64,000 bases of DNA from Arabidopsis thaliana. Taxonomy: Eukaryota > Streptophyta > Magnoliopsida > Brassicales > Brassicaceae. Shown here piece by piece: positions 22,892 through 35,800 of this stretch. Location: contig NC_003075.7 of the NCBI RefSeq assembly GCF_000001735.4, positions 14,633,001 through 14,697,000 of the forward strand, in the 5' to 3' direction. Under the pieces are notes generated by a model. It saw only the letters and a list, made by a program, of their open reading frames with translations. It was not told the origin of the DNA and did not search any database. Position numbers and translations under genes: made by a program. Position 1 is the stretch's first letter. Each line of letters begins with the position of its first letter.

Positions 22892-24463
22892 AACTCTTAA
22901 AACTCATTGTCTAATATTAAAATAGTTCTTATCGAATAAATTTTTCATTTTAGAACTAAACAATTAATGTAAACTAGACTCGTCGTTCTGTCATTACTCT
23001 CATCATCAGTTTCTTTTTTTTTTTGATTCATATTCTCAATCATTATTGATAGCAAAAAAAAAAATATATAACAAGAAGTACGTACAATCCATTGTTGTAT
23101 AATTAGGTCACATAAAATTTACAAAAAGTTTGTTTGTCTTTCTGTACACTACACATAATCTCGGAACGCATAATTCTATCTATATTGACACGTCATGAAG
23201 ACGTGTCGTAAAGACTTACTTGGATATGACTTCTTTGTAAGTTGCAATGAAACTCGTGGTTAATGCCGCCAAATCTGAAATTCTTGGAAAATTCTTCGAA
23301 TATACCTTTTTAATACTCATACATATATACATTTTCTCACATAACTTAATCCATATTTGAGGTTTCCACCGAATCGAAATGTTACAAAATTAACGTATCC
23401 ATGCAAATCAATCTTTTTTTTCCCTCTCCGTCGTCAATGGAAATCAATCCATCAAAGAAACTTTAAAGCATGCGACTTTTCTCTGCATGTATAGATTAGT
23501 AAAAAAAAAATTACTTTATGGGAACGTAAAATTGTCATGGTCTTTTGACCAAAATTGTTTTAGATTCTATAGTTGCCTAGTTGGTATAATATCTTGAGCC
23601 ACAAATTAGAAAATTTACTAGGTAGATTTTAAGAATAAAATCACAACTGCTTAGGTAACGTAAAATCACAACTGATTTGTTTACTGATATATCAACTATG
23701 GTTCTTATAAAAAAAAAACTATCAACTATGGTAACAATGCTATTCTTACCTTGGACTAACTAAAGTTATTGACCAACATAAAAAGTGATTAACGAACTGA
23801 TCATTGAGCATAGTCAATATCAAATACAAACAGAATGAATATGTTCCAAATAAATATTTAAAGAGTCGTTAATTAACGATAATTGACAAAGCTTGTTCCA
23901 TGGTAAATCAAACGGTAATAATATATAGTCTTCAACAGTCATTTTTATTGTATAATGAAAATAGTAATTTTATTATTATTATTAAGATGTAAAAAAAGAA
24001 TAAAAAAAAGAGAGTATTTGAGCTGGTGATGCTTCATCATCATCGTCGTCTTCACACTTTGCTCCGACAGGTCACCACTTAAGTTTTGCTTTTCTCACGA
24101 AACAAACAAACTTGCTATTTTCTTCTCTTTTTCCAGACCATGAGAAAGCAAAATAATTGAGCTCATTCTCTGCAAAAAAAACCATCTTTAATCTCTTCCA
24201 TTTGGATTCGGAGAGAGAATAAAAACGAATAGACAATTTGATTCTCTGTTTCTCTCTCACCTATTTTTATTGTGTTCCGATCTGATCGGATTTAATTATC
24301 AGGTTCATTTTCGATTTAAATTTCGATTCTTTTTTTTGCTGGTCTCAACGGAGAAATTTTCCGGTGACAGCTTAAAGTTTTGATTTTTAATTCTTTTTTC
24401 ACGAAGAAGAATTTCAATTTTGTGAAACCGTTAGAAGAAGAAGAAGAAAAAGATTATAAGCTT

Positions 24464-27370
24464 ATGGTTCCATCGGAGATAGAATCTCTAGGAGACGAAT
24501 CTGATCGTCGTTTCGCCAATCTGAGAGGTCTGCGATGGCGCGTGAATCTCGGTGTTCTTCCGTTTCAGTCTTCTTCCATCGATGATCTTCGTAAAGCTAC
24601 AGCTGAATCTCGCAGAAGGTAAGCAAAGTTTAAGCTTTTACCCTTTGTTGCAATGTTGTGTTGCCAAAGTTTCCTAATTTGGGAAACTTTAAGAGATTTG
24701 AGCTATCTGGGTTTAGCAAGAGATCTAATTGGCTCCTCCAATAGCATAAATGTTTTGGTTTTACAATGTTTCTGTCTATGTAGATATGCTGCTTTAAGAA
24801 GACGGCTCTTGATTGATCCACATTTGTCTAAAGATGTTCGAAATTCCCCTGATCTCTCTATCGACAATCCCTTATCACAAAACCCTGGTATAAGCTTTTC
24901 TGATTCGAGTTTCATATACAGTTTTGCTGAGATTATTGGGTGTTGATTATATGAAACCATTTGCAATGCAGATAGTACATGGGGTCGGTTCTTCCGTAAC
25001 GCAGAGCTAGAGAAAACATTGGATCAAGACTTGTCTAGGTTATATCCAGAGCATTGGAGTTACTTTCAAGCTCCTGGATGTCAAGGCATGTTAAGGCGTA
25101 TTCTACTCTTGTGGTGCCTTAAACATCCCGAGTACGGTTATCGACAAGGTATTTAAAATAGTGAACTTTAATAACTAGAGAATGTAGTTTTTGTAATGTA
25201 TAATCTTTGACACTTTTTCATGTTTCTTTGCAGGGATGCATGAGCTTTTGGCGCCACTGCTTTATGTACTTCATGTTGATGTTGATCGTCTCTCTGAAGT
25301 GCGTAAAAGTTATGAAGATCATTTCATAGACAGATTCGATGGTTTATCTTTTGAAGAAAGAGATATTACTTACAACTTTGAATTCAAAAAGTTTCTGGAG
25401 GATTTCACGGATGATGAGATTGGTGGTATTCAGGGGAATTCAAAGAAAATAAAGAGTCTAGATGAGCTCGATCCCGAAATCCAGTCTATTGTGAGGTTAA
25501 GTGATGCTTATGGAGCTGAAGGTGAACTCGGGATTGTCTTGTCCGAGAAATTCATGGAGCATGATGCTTACTGCATGTTTGATGCTCTAATGAATGGAGT
25601 TCATGGTTGTGTTGCAATGGCTGGATTTTTTGCTTACTCTCCAGCTAGCGGATCCCACACGGGTTTACCTCCCGTTCTTGAAGCTTCCACTGCGTTTTAC
25701 CATCTTTTATCATTCGTTGATTCGTCTCTCCATAGTCATTTAGTAGAACTCGGAGTTGAACCTCAGTACTTTGGGCTTCGCTGGTTACGAGTTTTGTTTG
25801 GAAGAGAGTTTTTGCTTCAGGATTTATTGATAGTGTGGGATGAGATATTCTCAGCAGATAACACGACGAGAACAGATGCGGATAACAATACAAACCAGAG
25901 CTACAAGATCTTTGATTCTCCTCGGGGAGCTCTAATCTCGGGAATGGCAGTTTCGATGATATTATGTTTAAGATCATCATTGCTTGCTACTGAAAACGCA
26001 GCTTCTTGTCTCCAGAGACTATTGAATTTCCCAGAGAAGATTGATGTGAGGAAGATAATAGAGAAAGCTAAGTCATTACAAACTTTGGCTTTGGATGATG
26101 ATGTACGATCATCAGCTCTATCGATAAATGATGGCTTTGATCAGAGCATCAGTCCAGCAGTACCGGCGAGAACTAACAGTTTTCCTTCCGGATCCACATC
26201 TCCTAAATCTCCATTGATAATTACCCCACAAAGTTATTGGGAGGATCAATGGAGAGTTCTACACAAAGCCGCCGAGGAAGAGAAAAAGAGTCCTTCTCCA
26301 ATACAGAAGAAAAAGCCTTGGTTCAGGGTGAAAAGACTTTTCAGAGCAGAGTCTGAGCCAACTCATAGCGCCAAGTCACCAAATGGGAAAAGTGAAGTCA
26401 AGATATCATCAGTTGCGCGAAACTTGCTTGAAGATTTTAATCGGCAGCTTGTTTCTGAACCTGTGGAAGCTAATCCAATAGATGTTGTGAACAATGAAGA
26501 TAGCTCAATTCGAGAAACCGAGGATATAAACACGGATTTTGAAACTGCTGCTGAAGAGAGTATAGTAATGGAGGAGAATTCTTCTGATCTTTTCTCAGAT
26601 CCAAACAGTCCTCTCAGAGACTCAAACTACATTGAGAATGATTCGGATAGCAGTAACGAGTCAAATCTATTTCCTGATGAAACAGTTAAAGATCGAGAAA
26701 CAAGCGTAGTAGATTCGCCTCTTTCCATTTCTTCTCAACCGAGCATGGAGTTTATAGTATCTCTGTCTAAAGATCAAGAAACAAGCGTAGTAGATTCTCC
26801 TCTTCCCGTTTCTTCTCAACCGAGCATCGAGTTTCCAGTAACTCAGTCTAATGATGAAGACAACGCTGCAGATAAATCTGTGGCCAATATCAAGGAGCGT
26901 AGTAAGGTTTTACCAGGAAAATTCCAGTGGTTTTGGAAGTTTGGACGCAATGTCACTGCTGAGGAGACGAGATGTAATGGAGTCGAAAGTAGTAAGAGCG
27001 ATTTAGTTTGCTCTTCTGAGTCACATTCTCTTCCACAGGCTTCATCTTCGGGCAGCAAAGGAGACACAGACCAGAATGTGATGAATACTCTGAAAAACCT
27101 TGGCAATTCGATGCTCGAACACATTCAGGTACAAGTCACTCTCATTCTCATTCTCTTCATCTATGCTGAAAATATCAAATCAAATGTTCTGATGATTTGT
27201 GACCATATGTTCAGGTGATAGAGTCAGTTTTCCAGCAAGAACGAGGTCAGGTTCAGGCAGGACTAATTGAGAATTTATCTAAGAACAATTTGGTCGAAAA
27301 GGGACAAGTCACAGCCATGACTGCTCTGAAGGAGCTTCGAAAAATTAGTAATCTTTTGTTGGAAATGTGA
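24464..27370 (+). CDS. TBC-domain Rab GTPase-activating protein
   Basis: Predicted GAP that switches off Rab/Ypt GTPases in membrane traffic. Exons 24464-24618, 24784-24887, 24972-25148, 25234-27128 and 27215-27370 give 828 residues. The TBC domain starts near residue 20 and extends to about 330. Both catalytic fingers are visible: an IxxDxxR-type motif LDQDLSR with Arg109, and the YxQ motif YRQG with Gln145. The C-terminal half is Ser/Asp/Glu-rich and disordered, with a short duplicated block, and ends in a helical segment (VIESVFQQERGQVQAGLIEN). Its Rab target cannot be read from sequence. It is convergent with EBS7, 0.38 kb apart. I recall this gene as At4g29950. Confidence 0.93.
26691..26852 (+). 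repeat. In-frame 81-bp tandem duplication in the RabGAP C-terminus
   Basis: Two adjacent 81-bp copies (26691-26771 and 26772-26852) encode 27-residue blocks sharing ETSVVDSPL and SSQPS. Few differences separate them, so the duplication is fairly recent. Confidence 0.9.
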
Positions 27371-27752
27371 TGGACCCTTTGATTCTTCTTGTTCTGCTCT
27401 CTGTATATATATATATATCTAATTTTTTGTAAAGTATTGTTCTTTAGAGCACAGAATAAAATTAAGGAAACGTTTTCCTTGATCTCTGTCGATTTTGCTG
27501 CAGAAATACCAAAACTTTTTGGTTTAGCGGTCATGTGTAAGATGTTATCAATAAAGATACCTAAGTCCTGAGATCCTCTGCTTTGAACATTAGAGGCAAA
27601 AGCATAAAAATTGCGGCTCACATACATTAAGTTTTGGAGTCTGAAGGGTAAAATTTTCTGTACTTACACATTAGATCGAAGGAGACTAAAAGTAGAACAC
27701 AACACTTTTTTTGAGTTGCAGAAGATGAAAGTATGCAGAAAAGAGTCTACTT
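27371..27752. other. Convergent 3' region between RabGAP gene and EBS7
   Basis: These 382 bp hold the 3' UTRs of both genes and a short (TA)n run at about 27404-27418. Nothing else is seen. Confidence 0.75.
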
Positions 27753-29274
27753 CTACTCTATGTTGTGAAAACCAGGGAGTAATGAAGTTATGAAGCCGAA
27801 CACTATCATCTGAATCTCTTTCACTATCCCCCACCATTGATTCCCTTGGTTTCCTGCGTCAACGTTTTCATTTTCATTTGCATTTGCTCTTGCTCGGTTA
27901 CCGTTATCAGCTTCATTCTCTTCTCCCTCTGCTCAAAAAATAGAAAGATTATCCTTCTGCATAAGTTGTTGTTGTGATGGCTTCAGTAAATACCATGGGA
28001 AAGAGATATTGCAAAGTAATATACCGAGAACAGCATTTTCGTTTAGTGGAACTGCAGCTGCGGGATCATTATCAGCTCTAACAGCAGGTCTATGTGGTCG
28101 AGCAGGTGGTACTGCTGCTCTATGCATACCTTGTGAGAGCCATCGCACAAACGGTGCAAGAGCTCCAGTTTGGTATCTGTCAAGTTTGCAACACCAAATA
28201 GAGATCAAACTCTATATCAATACTTTTTCAGAAAAAAGATTGATCAATGGGACCTTATAAACAACCAACAATTTATCGTGAATCATGCACTTGAAAGGTC
28301 GTTGTCTATGGTGAAGAAGACATACCAGCATAAGATTGAAATTAAACAAGATTCTCGAGACTTACAAGTAAATTATGGTAGCGAAAATCACAAGAACAGC
28401 AAGCCTTTGTCTTGATCCATCTTGGTTGAACAAAAAGATAACAGCAGCAAGCTTGAGTATGAGAAACAAATCAAGCTGAAACGCGATCTGAAATCTCCTT
28501 TCCACAACATGCCTTTGATTTGCAGGTAGCTGCTGCTGCTGACCCTGCCCAGCTTGCGCTTGATTCTCTCCCCCAGTCTCAGCTTCATTATTTGGTCTAG
28601 TCCTAAACAAAATATAAAACCATCAACCCCAAAAGCATCAACATCAGTCGTATACTTTCTACTTTTACCTCATCTGAAGCCAAACCATTACTAATTTTGT
28701 CATAACAATGGTTTGGATTCAACTCCTAAGCCAATGAGCAAAAGGTACCAACTTGTTGGCAAAACTATGATTCGTCTAACTAAACCAGTTACGTATAGCT
28801 ATGATTCTTCTCTAGTGTTACACTGAGACAAGCTAATCCATCAAATCCATGGGAGAATTCGAAGGAGTTATTTACTTACGTTGGAACATTGTAAGTGAGA
28901 GGGATAAGATAATTTGAGGGAAGACCAGCGACATGTCCTCCAAATTGATGAACAGGAACCGCATAGATCCCAGCTCCACGGTTCATTTGTTCCTCGTACT
29001 GTACAGGATTGGATCCGGGAACAAGACCCGGATAAAAAACCGGGTACATTGGAGAATCACCATTAGGATAAGCTCGAAACCCAGAAGAAGACGCTGGATC
29101 CTGTTAATTCAAACACCCAGAAATGAAATTCGCAAACCCTTGAATTGATCCAGCGAAAGGGGAAAAATTGAGCAAGTCACAGACCTGAGGTTTGATCCCA
29201 ACATCTTCAGGTTTCTTATCACCAGAAGGTTGATGTAATACTGAAGAAGACACCTTCTCTGGTTCTTCCGTCAT
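27753..29274 (-). CDS. EBS7: EBS7, ER membrane component of ERAD
   Basis: Exons 29274-29185, 29100-28880, 28602-28366, 28176-28025 and 27928-27753 join to 291 residues, the length I recall for EBS7. EBS7 is a plant-specific ER membrane protein known to bind the ubiquitin ligase Hrd1a and to be needed for degradation of misfolded brassinosteroid receptors. The sequence shows a Pro/Gly/Tyr-rich N-terminal half (VPGSNPVQYEEQ), a Gln-rich linker (GQGQQQQLPANQ), then two hydrophobic segments (LDLFLILKLAAVIFLF and LAVLVIFATIIYLYQ). Acidic/Asn-rich sequence and a final hydrophobic stretch (IVFGFITSLLPGF) follow. The start is the first Met of exon 1. Identification rests on family recall plus an exact fit of length. 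Confidence 0.92.
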
Positions 29275-29764
29275 TTTCAAAGGATCAAACTTTACGCAGA
29301 AGAAGCTCTCTGTCTCTTGAATCCGCGAAATTGTTCTTCTTCTCCTTCGTTTTTTCTTCTTCTGAAAGTCTGATAATTTTTTTCTTTGGAGGTGAAATTT
29401 TGCTCTGCTCCTTCGTCAGCTTATCCAATTAAAGTTGGACACGTCACCTATGCTTGTGACATTGTTATTTAGTTTTGTATTTCTAGTAAATTGCACAAAA
29501 CATCCTGGTTCTTTACCAAAAGTGAAATTTTGGACAAAATAATAAAATTATGTTGTTAAAAACTTATCCATCCAAAATTGAGGACTAAACAAACAGAAGT
29601 ATATAACCAATTATCAAAGTATCAAATCGAAATTGAGATTCAGTTTTGTTCATATGATTGGTTAAAACTTTTTTGTTCTCTCCAAATATAAATCAGATAA
29701 AAAAAGAAGCTTGTCTTAGACAATAATCTTACATGAGTCTTGAACATAAAAAAGAACTAGTGAA
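29275..29764. other. Spacer: EBS7 5' leader/promoter and F-box gene 3' end
   Basis: A pyrimidine-rich leader for EBS7 lies at about 29275-29410 on the minus strand. The remainder is AT-rich. No further gene is seen. Confidence 0.7.
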
Positions 29765-30917
29765 CTAGTCATCATCGGATAAACAAACCTTTGGTAGAAA
29801 CATAGGACTCTCTACATGATCCAAAGAGACATTAACATAGTCATCCCCAAGTCCTTCAATCACAACTTTTCTGGCACTTTTTTCCTTGAGATCGTAACAA
29901 ATAAAAAAGAACGGATCGGTAATAAAGCACGGTGCAAATATAAGCTCCCCGGTACTAAGTGTATCCTTGAACCTGAAACTTTGATCACCAACTAAATCTG
30001 TCCAACAAGGAACCAATAGAGAAGCTTTTGACCATTCTTGTTTACTAGCATCATCCTTCATAACCCACAAGTCAAGTGTACCGTTACAAGAGTAACTCGT
30101 TAAAGCTATCTTTCCATTGTAGTTCACCAGATTACTAGACCATATATGTTTGACATCCTTAGGGAACTTAATAACATTGAATTCTTCAGATCTCAGATTG
30201 AAGCTTATCAGAGATAACAGTTTATGATTGATCCTAGCTACATAATACACAACCCCATCCATACATATTCCTTTCTTTTCAGGATCAGCTAGATAATGGT
30301 GATGCTTACATTCAATCATTCTCCATTCTTGTTTAGCTCCTAGAGTGAAAACTTGATGCTCCTCTGTCCGAATAATTCTAATATCATCTATGAAATGAAC
30401 ATATAGTTGCGTCATGCACAACACTTTGTATAGATCGTTAACGGGATCATATCCAAAAAATGATACTCTATCTATATATGAACCTTTTCTTAGTTTTGAG
30501 TTTAGGCAAAGTTACGAATTGACCAGTACTAGGATTCCCAATCAACACTTTAGTACCATTTAGACAGCAGATCAAGCCCCGGACGGGTGGAGAAAACCGA
30601 TACTCTAGATCATGATTCAAAGTAACAGCTACCCTGTGATGATCACAAGACGGGCCCTCCAAGGAGCTGGAGTGCAAGAACTGCATCTTGAGACGGGAGA
30701 CTGAGACTTGAAAAAGAAGACGAGGCAGAGTGGAAGATCGAGTCAGGTACAACTCCGTGATATCTTTGTCGAGGATGATCGATGACCAGTGTTTCGAAAC
30801 GAAGATGAGATTGGCTATGGATTTGGCCGGCAATTTCAGGAGAATCTCTATCATCAGCTCCAGAGGAATATTCGAAAACAGATCGTTTTCTTCACTTTGG
30901 TCTTGTTTCTTATCCAT
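29765..30917 (-). pseudogene. F-box protein gene with a one-base frameshift
   Basis: F-box proteins are substrate receptors of SCF ubiquitin ligases. Reading from the Met at 30917, the first 150 codons give an N-terminal F-box ([20 protein letters not shown], then [10 protein letters not shown]) and the start of the associated domain. They end at a stop codon at 30468-30470. The other half, in another frame, runs from about 30480 to 29765. It begins with the typical [15 protein letters not shown] of F-box-associated domains. The two halves would be in one frame with one fewer base in the AAAA of minus-strand AGAAAAGG (30485-30488). No plausible intron bridges them. Either a recent pseudogene or a truncated F-box protein of 149 residues. 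I recall At4g29970 as a putative F-box gene. Confidence 0.85.
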
Positions 30918-32036
30918 GGGGAGTTTTCAGTTCTGCTCACTTTTTTTTTAACGCTTGATTGGTTAAACCCTAATCGTCCTTATATTTTTTGCAAGTCGAA
31001 ACCCTAATATCAAGAATTTTTAAGAAAAAAAGTTAACAAGGGTTCGCTTAATTAATCGCCGAGAAAAACGTTTAAGCCGATGAATTATTAGTCCGATACA
31101 ATACACTTAACTTACTACAAGACAAAGCTGATGAAACTGAGGTTCGGAAGTGGAACGAGAGGAAGTTGAGTTTGAGTAATTTGTTCTTGCCTTGCGAGAT
31201 TTGTAGAGTTGTTTATATATTGAGCCGCTAAAAACACTTGGGCTAAATATTGAAGCTAAATTCTGTTTATGCACGTGAAGAGTAATACTAGTGTGGAGAA
31301 TCTTGCAAAATCCCTGAGTTTTAGCCTATCTCAAAGTCCTTGCGTAACACGATTCCTCTGCTGATGAGCTTTTTGGTTATTCCCTTTTATTTAATAAGTC
31401 GGTATTGCGGTTTCTTTGTTTATTTTCTACACAAATTTGGAATAAAACAGATCTACAAAATCTATCCTACCTTTTTTGTTTTTTGACATATATCATCATA
31501 CCTTAAAAGTTTCTACCTTATATAGAACTTACATAATTCGTACGAAAACTAATTTATGGGATATTCGATCTATGTTAATACTTTTTTGGTTAAATAATAG
31601 CTGTATACTGTATGTAGCAGGATTGGCCACCTAATTTTTTTTTTTTAGTTATATTTTACACATACTAAAATCTCATTTATAGTCCATTCTTTTTTTTTTT
31701 TTTACCTAACATTGATATTGGAAACTTATAACTTTGATAATGGATTGCAACTAACTCGAGGTAATTATCAGTTGTTAAAAAATTCACTTTATGGGTTATG
31801 ACTTATATGAGATTACAGTATCTTTGAATCCTCCGACTCCAATTTCAACTATAGTTCACCACTAATGTAAATGTTTTAAATGAAAAGAAAACTGGTACGA
31901 TGCTATAAAAGAAAAGGAGCGGAAGAAAGTGAAAACCAAACCCTAGTTTCGGTGTCAAGTTCGTTGTTAATTATTTGAAAGTGTATTAGTAAAAGTAGAA
32001 AGAAACAAAGTGGAGAAGCGAATCAAAAGTAAATAA
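30918..32036. other. Intergenic region upstream of the F-box gene
   Basis: Two telo-box-type AAACCCTAA motifs lie just upstream of the F-box start (at about 30964 and 31000). The remainder is AT-rich with T runs at 31638 and 31692. No gene is seen. Confidence 0.65.
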
Positions 32037-32546
32037 CTATATATCGCCACCACCGTAACGAGAGAAGTTAAATGGAAAAGCCATTCGATGGATAACTATA
32101 GTAGGAGAGACGAATAAATCTGGCTCAGAGATGAGAACACCATCAAGAGTAAAACCAGAAGCTGAATTGTTGGTAACGACTATAGAGTGTCCAGAGAGGA
32201 GTGTAGGGATGCGAGAGAAAGGCATCATGAGACTTATGACGGAGAAGTCAAGCCATTGTGGAACAATATGGTAAGAAGCAACTAGTGGTGACGTGGCGTT
32301 GATTCCTTCCACGGATGTTTTGGGGAGGAAGAGAGTTGAAGTTAGGACTGGACCGTTTAATTCGTCGTTGTTGTTGAGGAACGCTCCGCTCCAATCTTCG
32401 AAAGAGCCACTTGAGACCATTGCGTCTATGATTTTGGTTGCGATTTGGTTTTGCTCCGTCGTGAGAAATGGAAGTGAAGTGGAAGATGTAATGGTGATGA
32501 TAGCGATGATGAGGAGGAAGAGGAGGAGGTGCTTGGTGGTTGCCAT
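32037..32546 (-). CDS. Secreted FAS1 (fasciclin)-like protein
   Basis: Single-exon gene of 169 residues. The N-terminal signal peptide (LLLFLLIIAIITITSSTS) points to the cell surface or wall. The body has a compact FAS1 pattern: the TLFLPKTSV motif matches the family TLFAP block, SYHIVPQ matches the YHVVP block, and a final VSPTIVIHRM segment matches the last strand. It lacks the Pro/Ala-rich arabinogalactan stretch and the C-terminal GPI signal of classical FLA proteins, so it resembles the small atypical FLA members. FAS1 domains mediate adhesion; the partner is unknown here. A TATA box at about 32603-32613 sits 60 bp upstream. Confidence 0.85.
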   Translation of the reverse strand: MATTKHLLLFLLIIAIITITSSTSLPFLTTEQNQIATKIIDAMVSSGSFEDWSGAFLNNNDELNGPVLTSTLFLPKTSVEGINATSPLVASYHIVPQWLDFSVISLMMPFSRIPTLLSGHSIVVTNNSASGFTLDGVLISEPDLFVSPTIVIHRMAFPFNFSRYGGGDI

Positions 32547-32801
32547 GGAAGAGAATATGAGGTATGAAAATTGTTGTAGTGTTGGAGGGTTCTTCTTTTT
32601 TGTTTATATAAAAGAATAATCTGTTAGGTGAATCATGTAAATTAGTTTTGTATTTGGTTGTAGTTGGAGAATGCAAAGAGCTATAAGTATTTTCAAGTGC
32701 ATTTAACATGATTCATGGCTGATTTTGAATGATACTGATAGTAACGGTAATGATGGGATGATAATACACTGATAGTTTTATGAAGATACAAATATCCATC
32801 T

Positions 32802-35800
32802 TTACCTCGCCCGAGGAACCATTTCAGTATCGAGGTTCATCGTAACCATTCTCACAGGGTCCTTATGGTCACTTCGATTGTTCACTCTCCCAAAGATACT
32901 CTGTTTCAGCTCCATAACGACTTGGCTCATTGTCGGTCTTTGTTCTGAACTCTCAGACGCACAAGCCAATGCTAGTTCAGTGATCTTCCAAGCCGAGCCA
33001 ACCTCAAATCTATCTCCCAGACGTTGATCCACAATACCTTTTATGTCTCCATTCGCCAACATTGAACCAACCTGATCACTTAGATGCACACTCTCTGTTC
33101 TTGAATGCCAAATTGCCGGTTTTCCTGTTATTACTTCAAGAAGAACCACCCCGAAGCTGTAAACATCACTCTTCTCGTTCATTTGCCGCGTTGCGTAATA
33201 CCTGAATTTAGGCAATAAAAGGATTTGAACACATCTGGTTAATTATACATCTAGCCGGAATCACGAATTTAGATTCTAAGAGAAAGATTATCATTACTCA
33301 GGGTCTAAGTAACCGATGGTTCCAGCGACAACGGTGGAGACTTGACTACTACCTTCGACTGGGAAGCTTCTAGATAAACCAAAGTCAGCTATCTTGGCTT
33401 GAAGATTCTCGTTCAGTAAGATATTTGCCGGCTTCACATCTCTGTGAACTATGGGAGGCTTGCAACCGTAATGGAGATACTCGAGGCCTTAATCATTTGA
33501 AAATTCTCATTCAGATTGCGTAAATTTTTAAAAAGAACTAATTTTGTGTTTTTTGATTTTACAAACCTTGTGCTGCATCCAATGATATCTGTAATCTCTC
33601 TTCCCAGCTCAAGATTAAGGAACTTTTTCCTTTACAATAAGGAAAAAAAAAAAAAAAAACTGAATTAGTTTAGTTGCTTCTGTTAATACAAAAGGGCTGT
33701 GAGTTTATTATCTAAAGACTAACCTGACAAATAGTCTCCTAAGTTTCCATTAGCCATGTACTCGTAGATAAGTGCCATGTGGTTATCTTCATTGCAGTAT
33801 CCGATAAGAGATGTCAAATTTGTGTGATGGACTCTCATCAGAAGCTCAACCTGAGAGAATATAGATTAGTTTGGACTTTGGATGCAAAACATTATTAGGA
33901 ATTACAGAGAAATGATGTCTTAACAAGTAATTTAGAGAATGACCTCTGCTCGAAACTCTTTGTAACCTTGAGTTGACTCTTCGGAAAGTATCTTCACAGC
34001 TACTTGATCTCCATTCAAGAAACCATGGTATACTTTACCAAAACCTCCTTTACCAAGAACTCTCTCGAAGTTGTTTGTGATATTCACAACTTCTGAGTAT
34101 ATAAAGTATCTTTTGGCTGTGTCCAATGGTCCGGTGTTGACACCTAATGGTTTGTTTGAGATTGTACCTCTTCGTGATCGTTTTTTAAAATGCCAGATCA
34201 AAGCTAATGCGGTCAAAACAATGAGCAATCCTGCGAGTGATGCTACTACTGGGACGATGTAACCAATTTTCTTCTTCGTTGTTGTTTGACATGAGGGAGA
34301 CTGACAAAGGTCCGGGTTTCCACCAAATCTAAAGTTTACAAAATAGAAACTTCAGTCTGTATCTTTCGCAATAGAAACGGTTCAAACTACCTCACATAGC
34401 AACAAGCAAGGCCATCCTTTCTAGATTGCAATACGAAACTAAATTGATGAAAATGCACACATTATGTTTCAGAGCTCATTGAGATGCATACCTAAGCGAA
34501 AGAGAACCATCTTTTGATTTCTCCAACAGTTTAGCTGGAATCGAACCAGTTAACTTGTTTCCTTCCAGGTTTCTACAAGTATAAGCACAGAACCTTGTAT
34601 AAATTTCACATGTAATAAACTGCTACTGGTTTATAAATCTCACCACTATAGTATGCACGACTCACAATTCAGTCAAGTTTGGTAAACTGGCGAGGAAATC
34701 GGGTACTTTCCCTGTTAAGCTGTTGTTTGATAAGTCTCTGTAATGATAATTTCCTTGTGTCAGTCAAAAGTTTAAATACCATTGAGTGCACTTATGTTGA
34801 TTACAAAGAGATTAGAAACACTGACAATTTATTTATTGATGTTAGGTTGGCGAAAGCTGGATCAATCTGGCCAGTCAGTCCACTGGAGGATAAGTTCCTG
34901 CGAATCACAACGTTGTTTGAGATACATGTAACAGCAAGAGCAGAACAGAGAAAAGCAGAGCAGTTGTGAACTGAAAAAATTCTTACAGAGCAATGGATTT
35001 TGGAGAAGTATTATTATCACTATGGAGACATTCAAGACCTTCCCAAGAATTGTCCACTGGAACACATGGGTCTCCTTGCCAGTTCTTCTTTACTCTATAC
35101 TTGAACTTAATCTTCGTCATGGCATCAACTAAGACAAGATAAAACAAAATCAAATAAAGTACAGAAGAGGAAATCTTTTGAGTCAGAAAGCCTTACCATC
35201 CTGTTGATCTGTTGGTAACTGAAGGAACTCGTTGATTTGATAGATCTCTATAGCGTTGATGATCGGTGGAAGGGTCGATACACCAGTTCTCTGAAGGACA
35301 ATTTCATTCATTTTTCTGCCAACTGGATCTACAGTGGAGCGTGTGTCTGTAAACAAATAAAAAGGACGGAAATTCTCGGCAAGTATAACGTCATTTATGT
35401 ATATATCGAATTCTCGTGTCTCGTTTCTTTGTAGCTCTCGAACTTCAGCGAAGTGCATGTATATATAAAACTTCGACCTCGGATCATCTGGTGCCCAGTT
35501 AAACTTCAAGGGATTGCTTTCGTTTCCAGGTGCTATCGCAGATCTCATGACTATACTAGCAGGTCTGAAACCGTTGTGGTTAGTTTCATCGATGGTGAGG
35601 GATGTATTCAAAGTTTTCTGGTACGGAGACTTATAAGGCATCCATATGCGATCATAGAAATCATCTTTGTACCTACAAAACGATTACATTTAGCAGGGAG
35701 AATATAACAACAAAAGAATAAGACATGTTTTCACCTGATTTGAAGATTGGTCGCTGTGCCGAAATCCCATCTTCGACCAAGCATAAGCGCTTCATAAGGA

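Larger units (their letters stand above)
19711..24463. other. 4.7-kb intergenic region between divergent PRHA and RabGAP gene
   Basis: The left end holds the PRHA 5' UTR (with a probable intron) and promoter. The right end, from about 24050, holds the pyrimidine-rich leader of the TBC gene. Between them is AT-rich DNA with no supportable ORF. Structure seen: site II elements at 20638-20683, a 28-bp palindrome at 21302-21329 between direct repeats, a hairpin with two ACGT cores at 23187-23207, and several short duplications at 22839-23732. Confidence 0.8.

Noticed and set aside
32248..32709. Overlapping 153-codon minus-strand ORF
   Set aside because: It is a shifted frame across the FAS1-like gene, His/Pro-rich with no signal peptide; the 169-residue frame has signal peptide and domain motifs.
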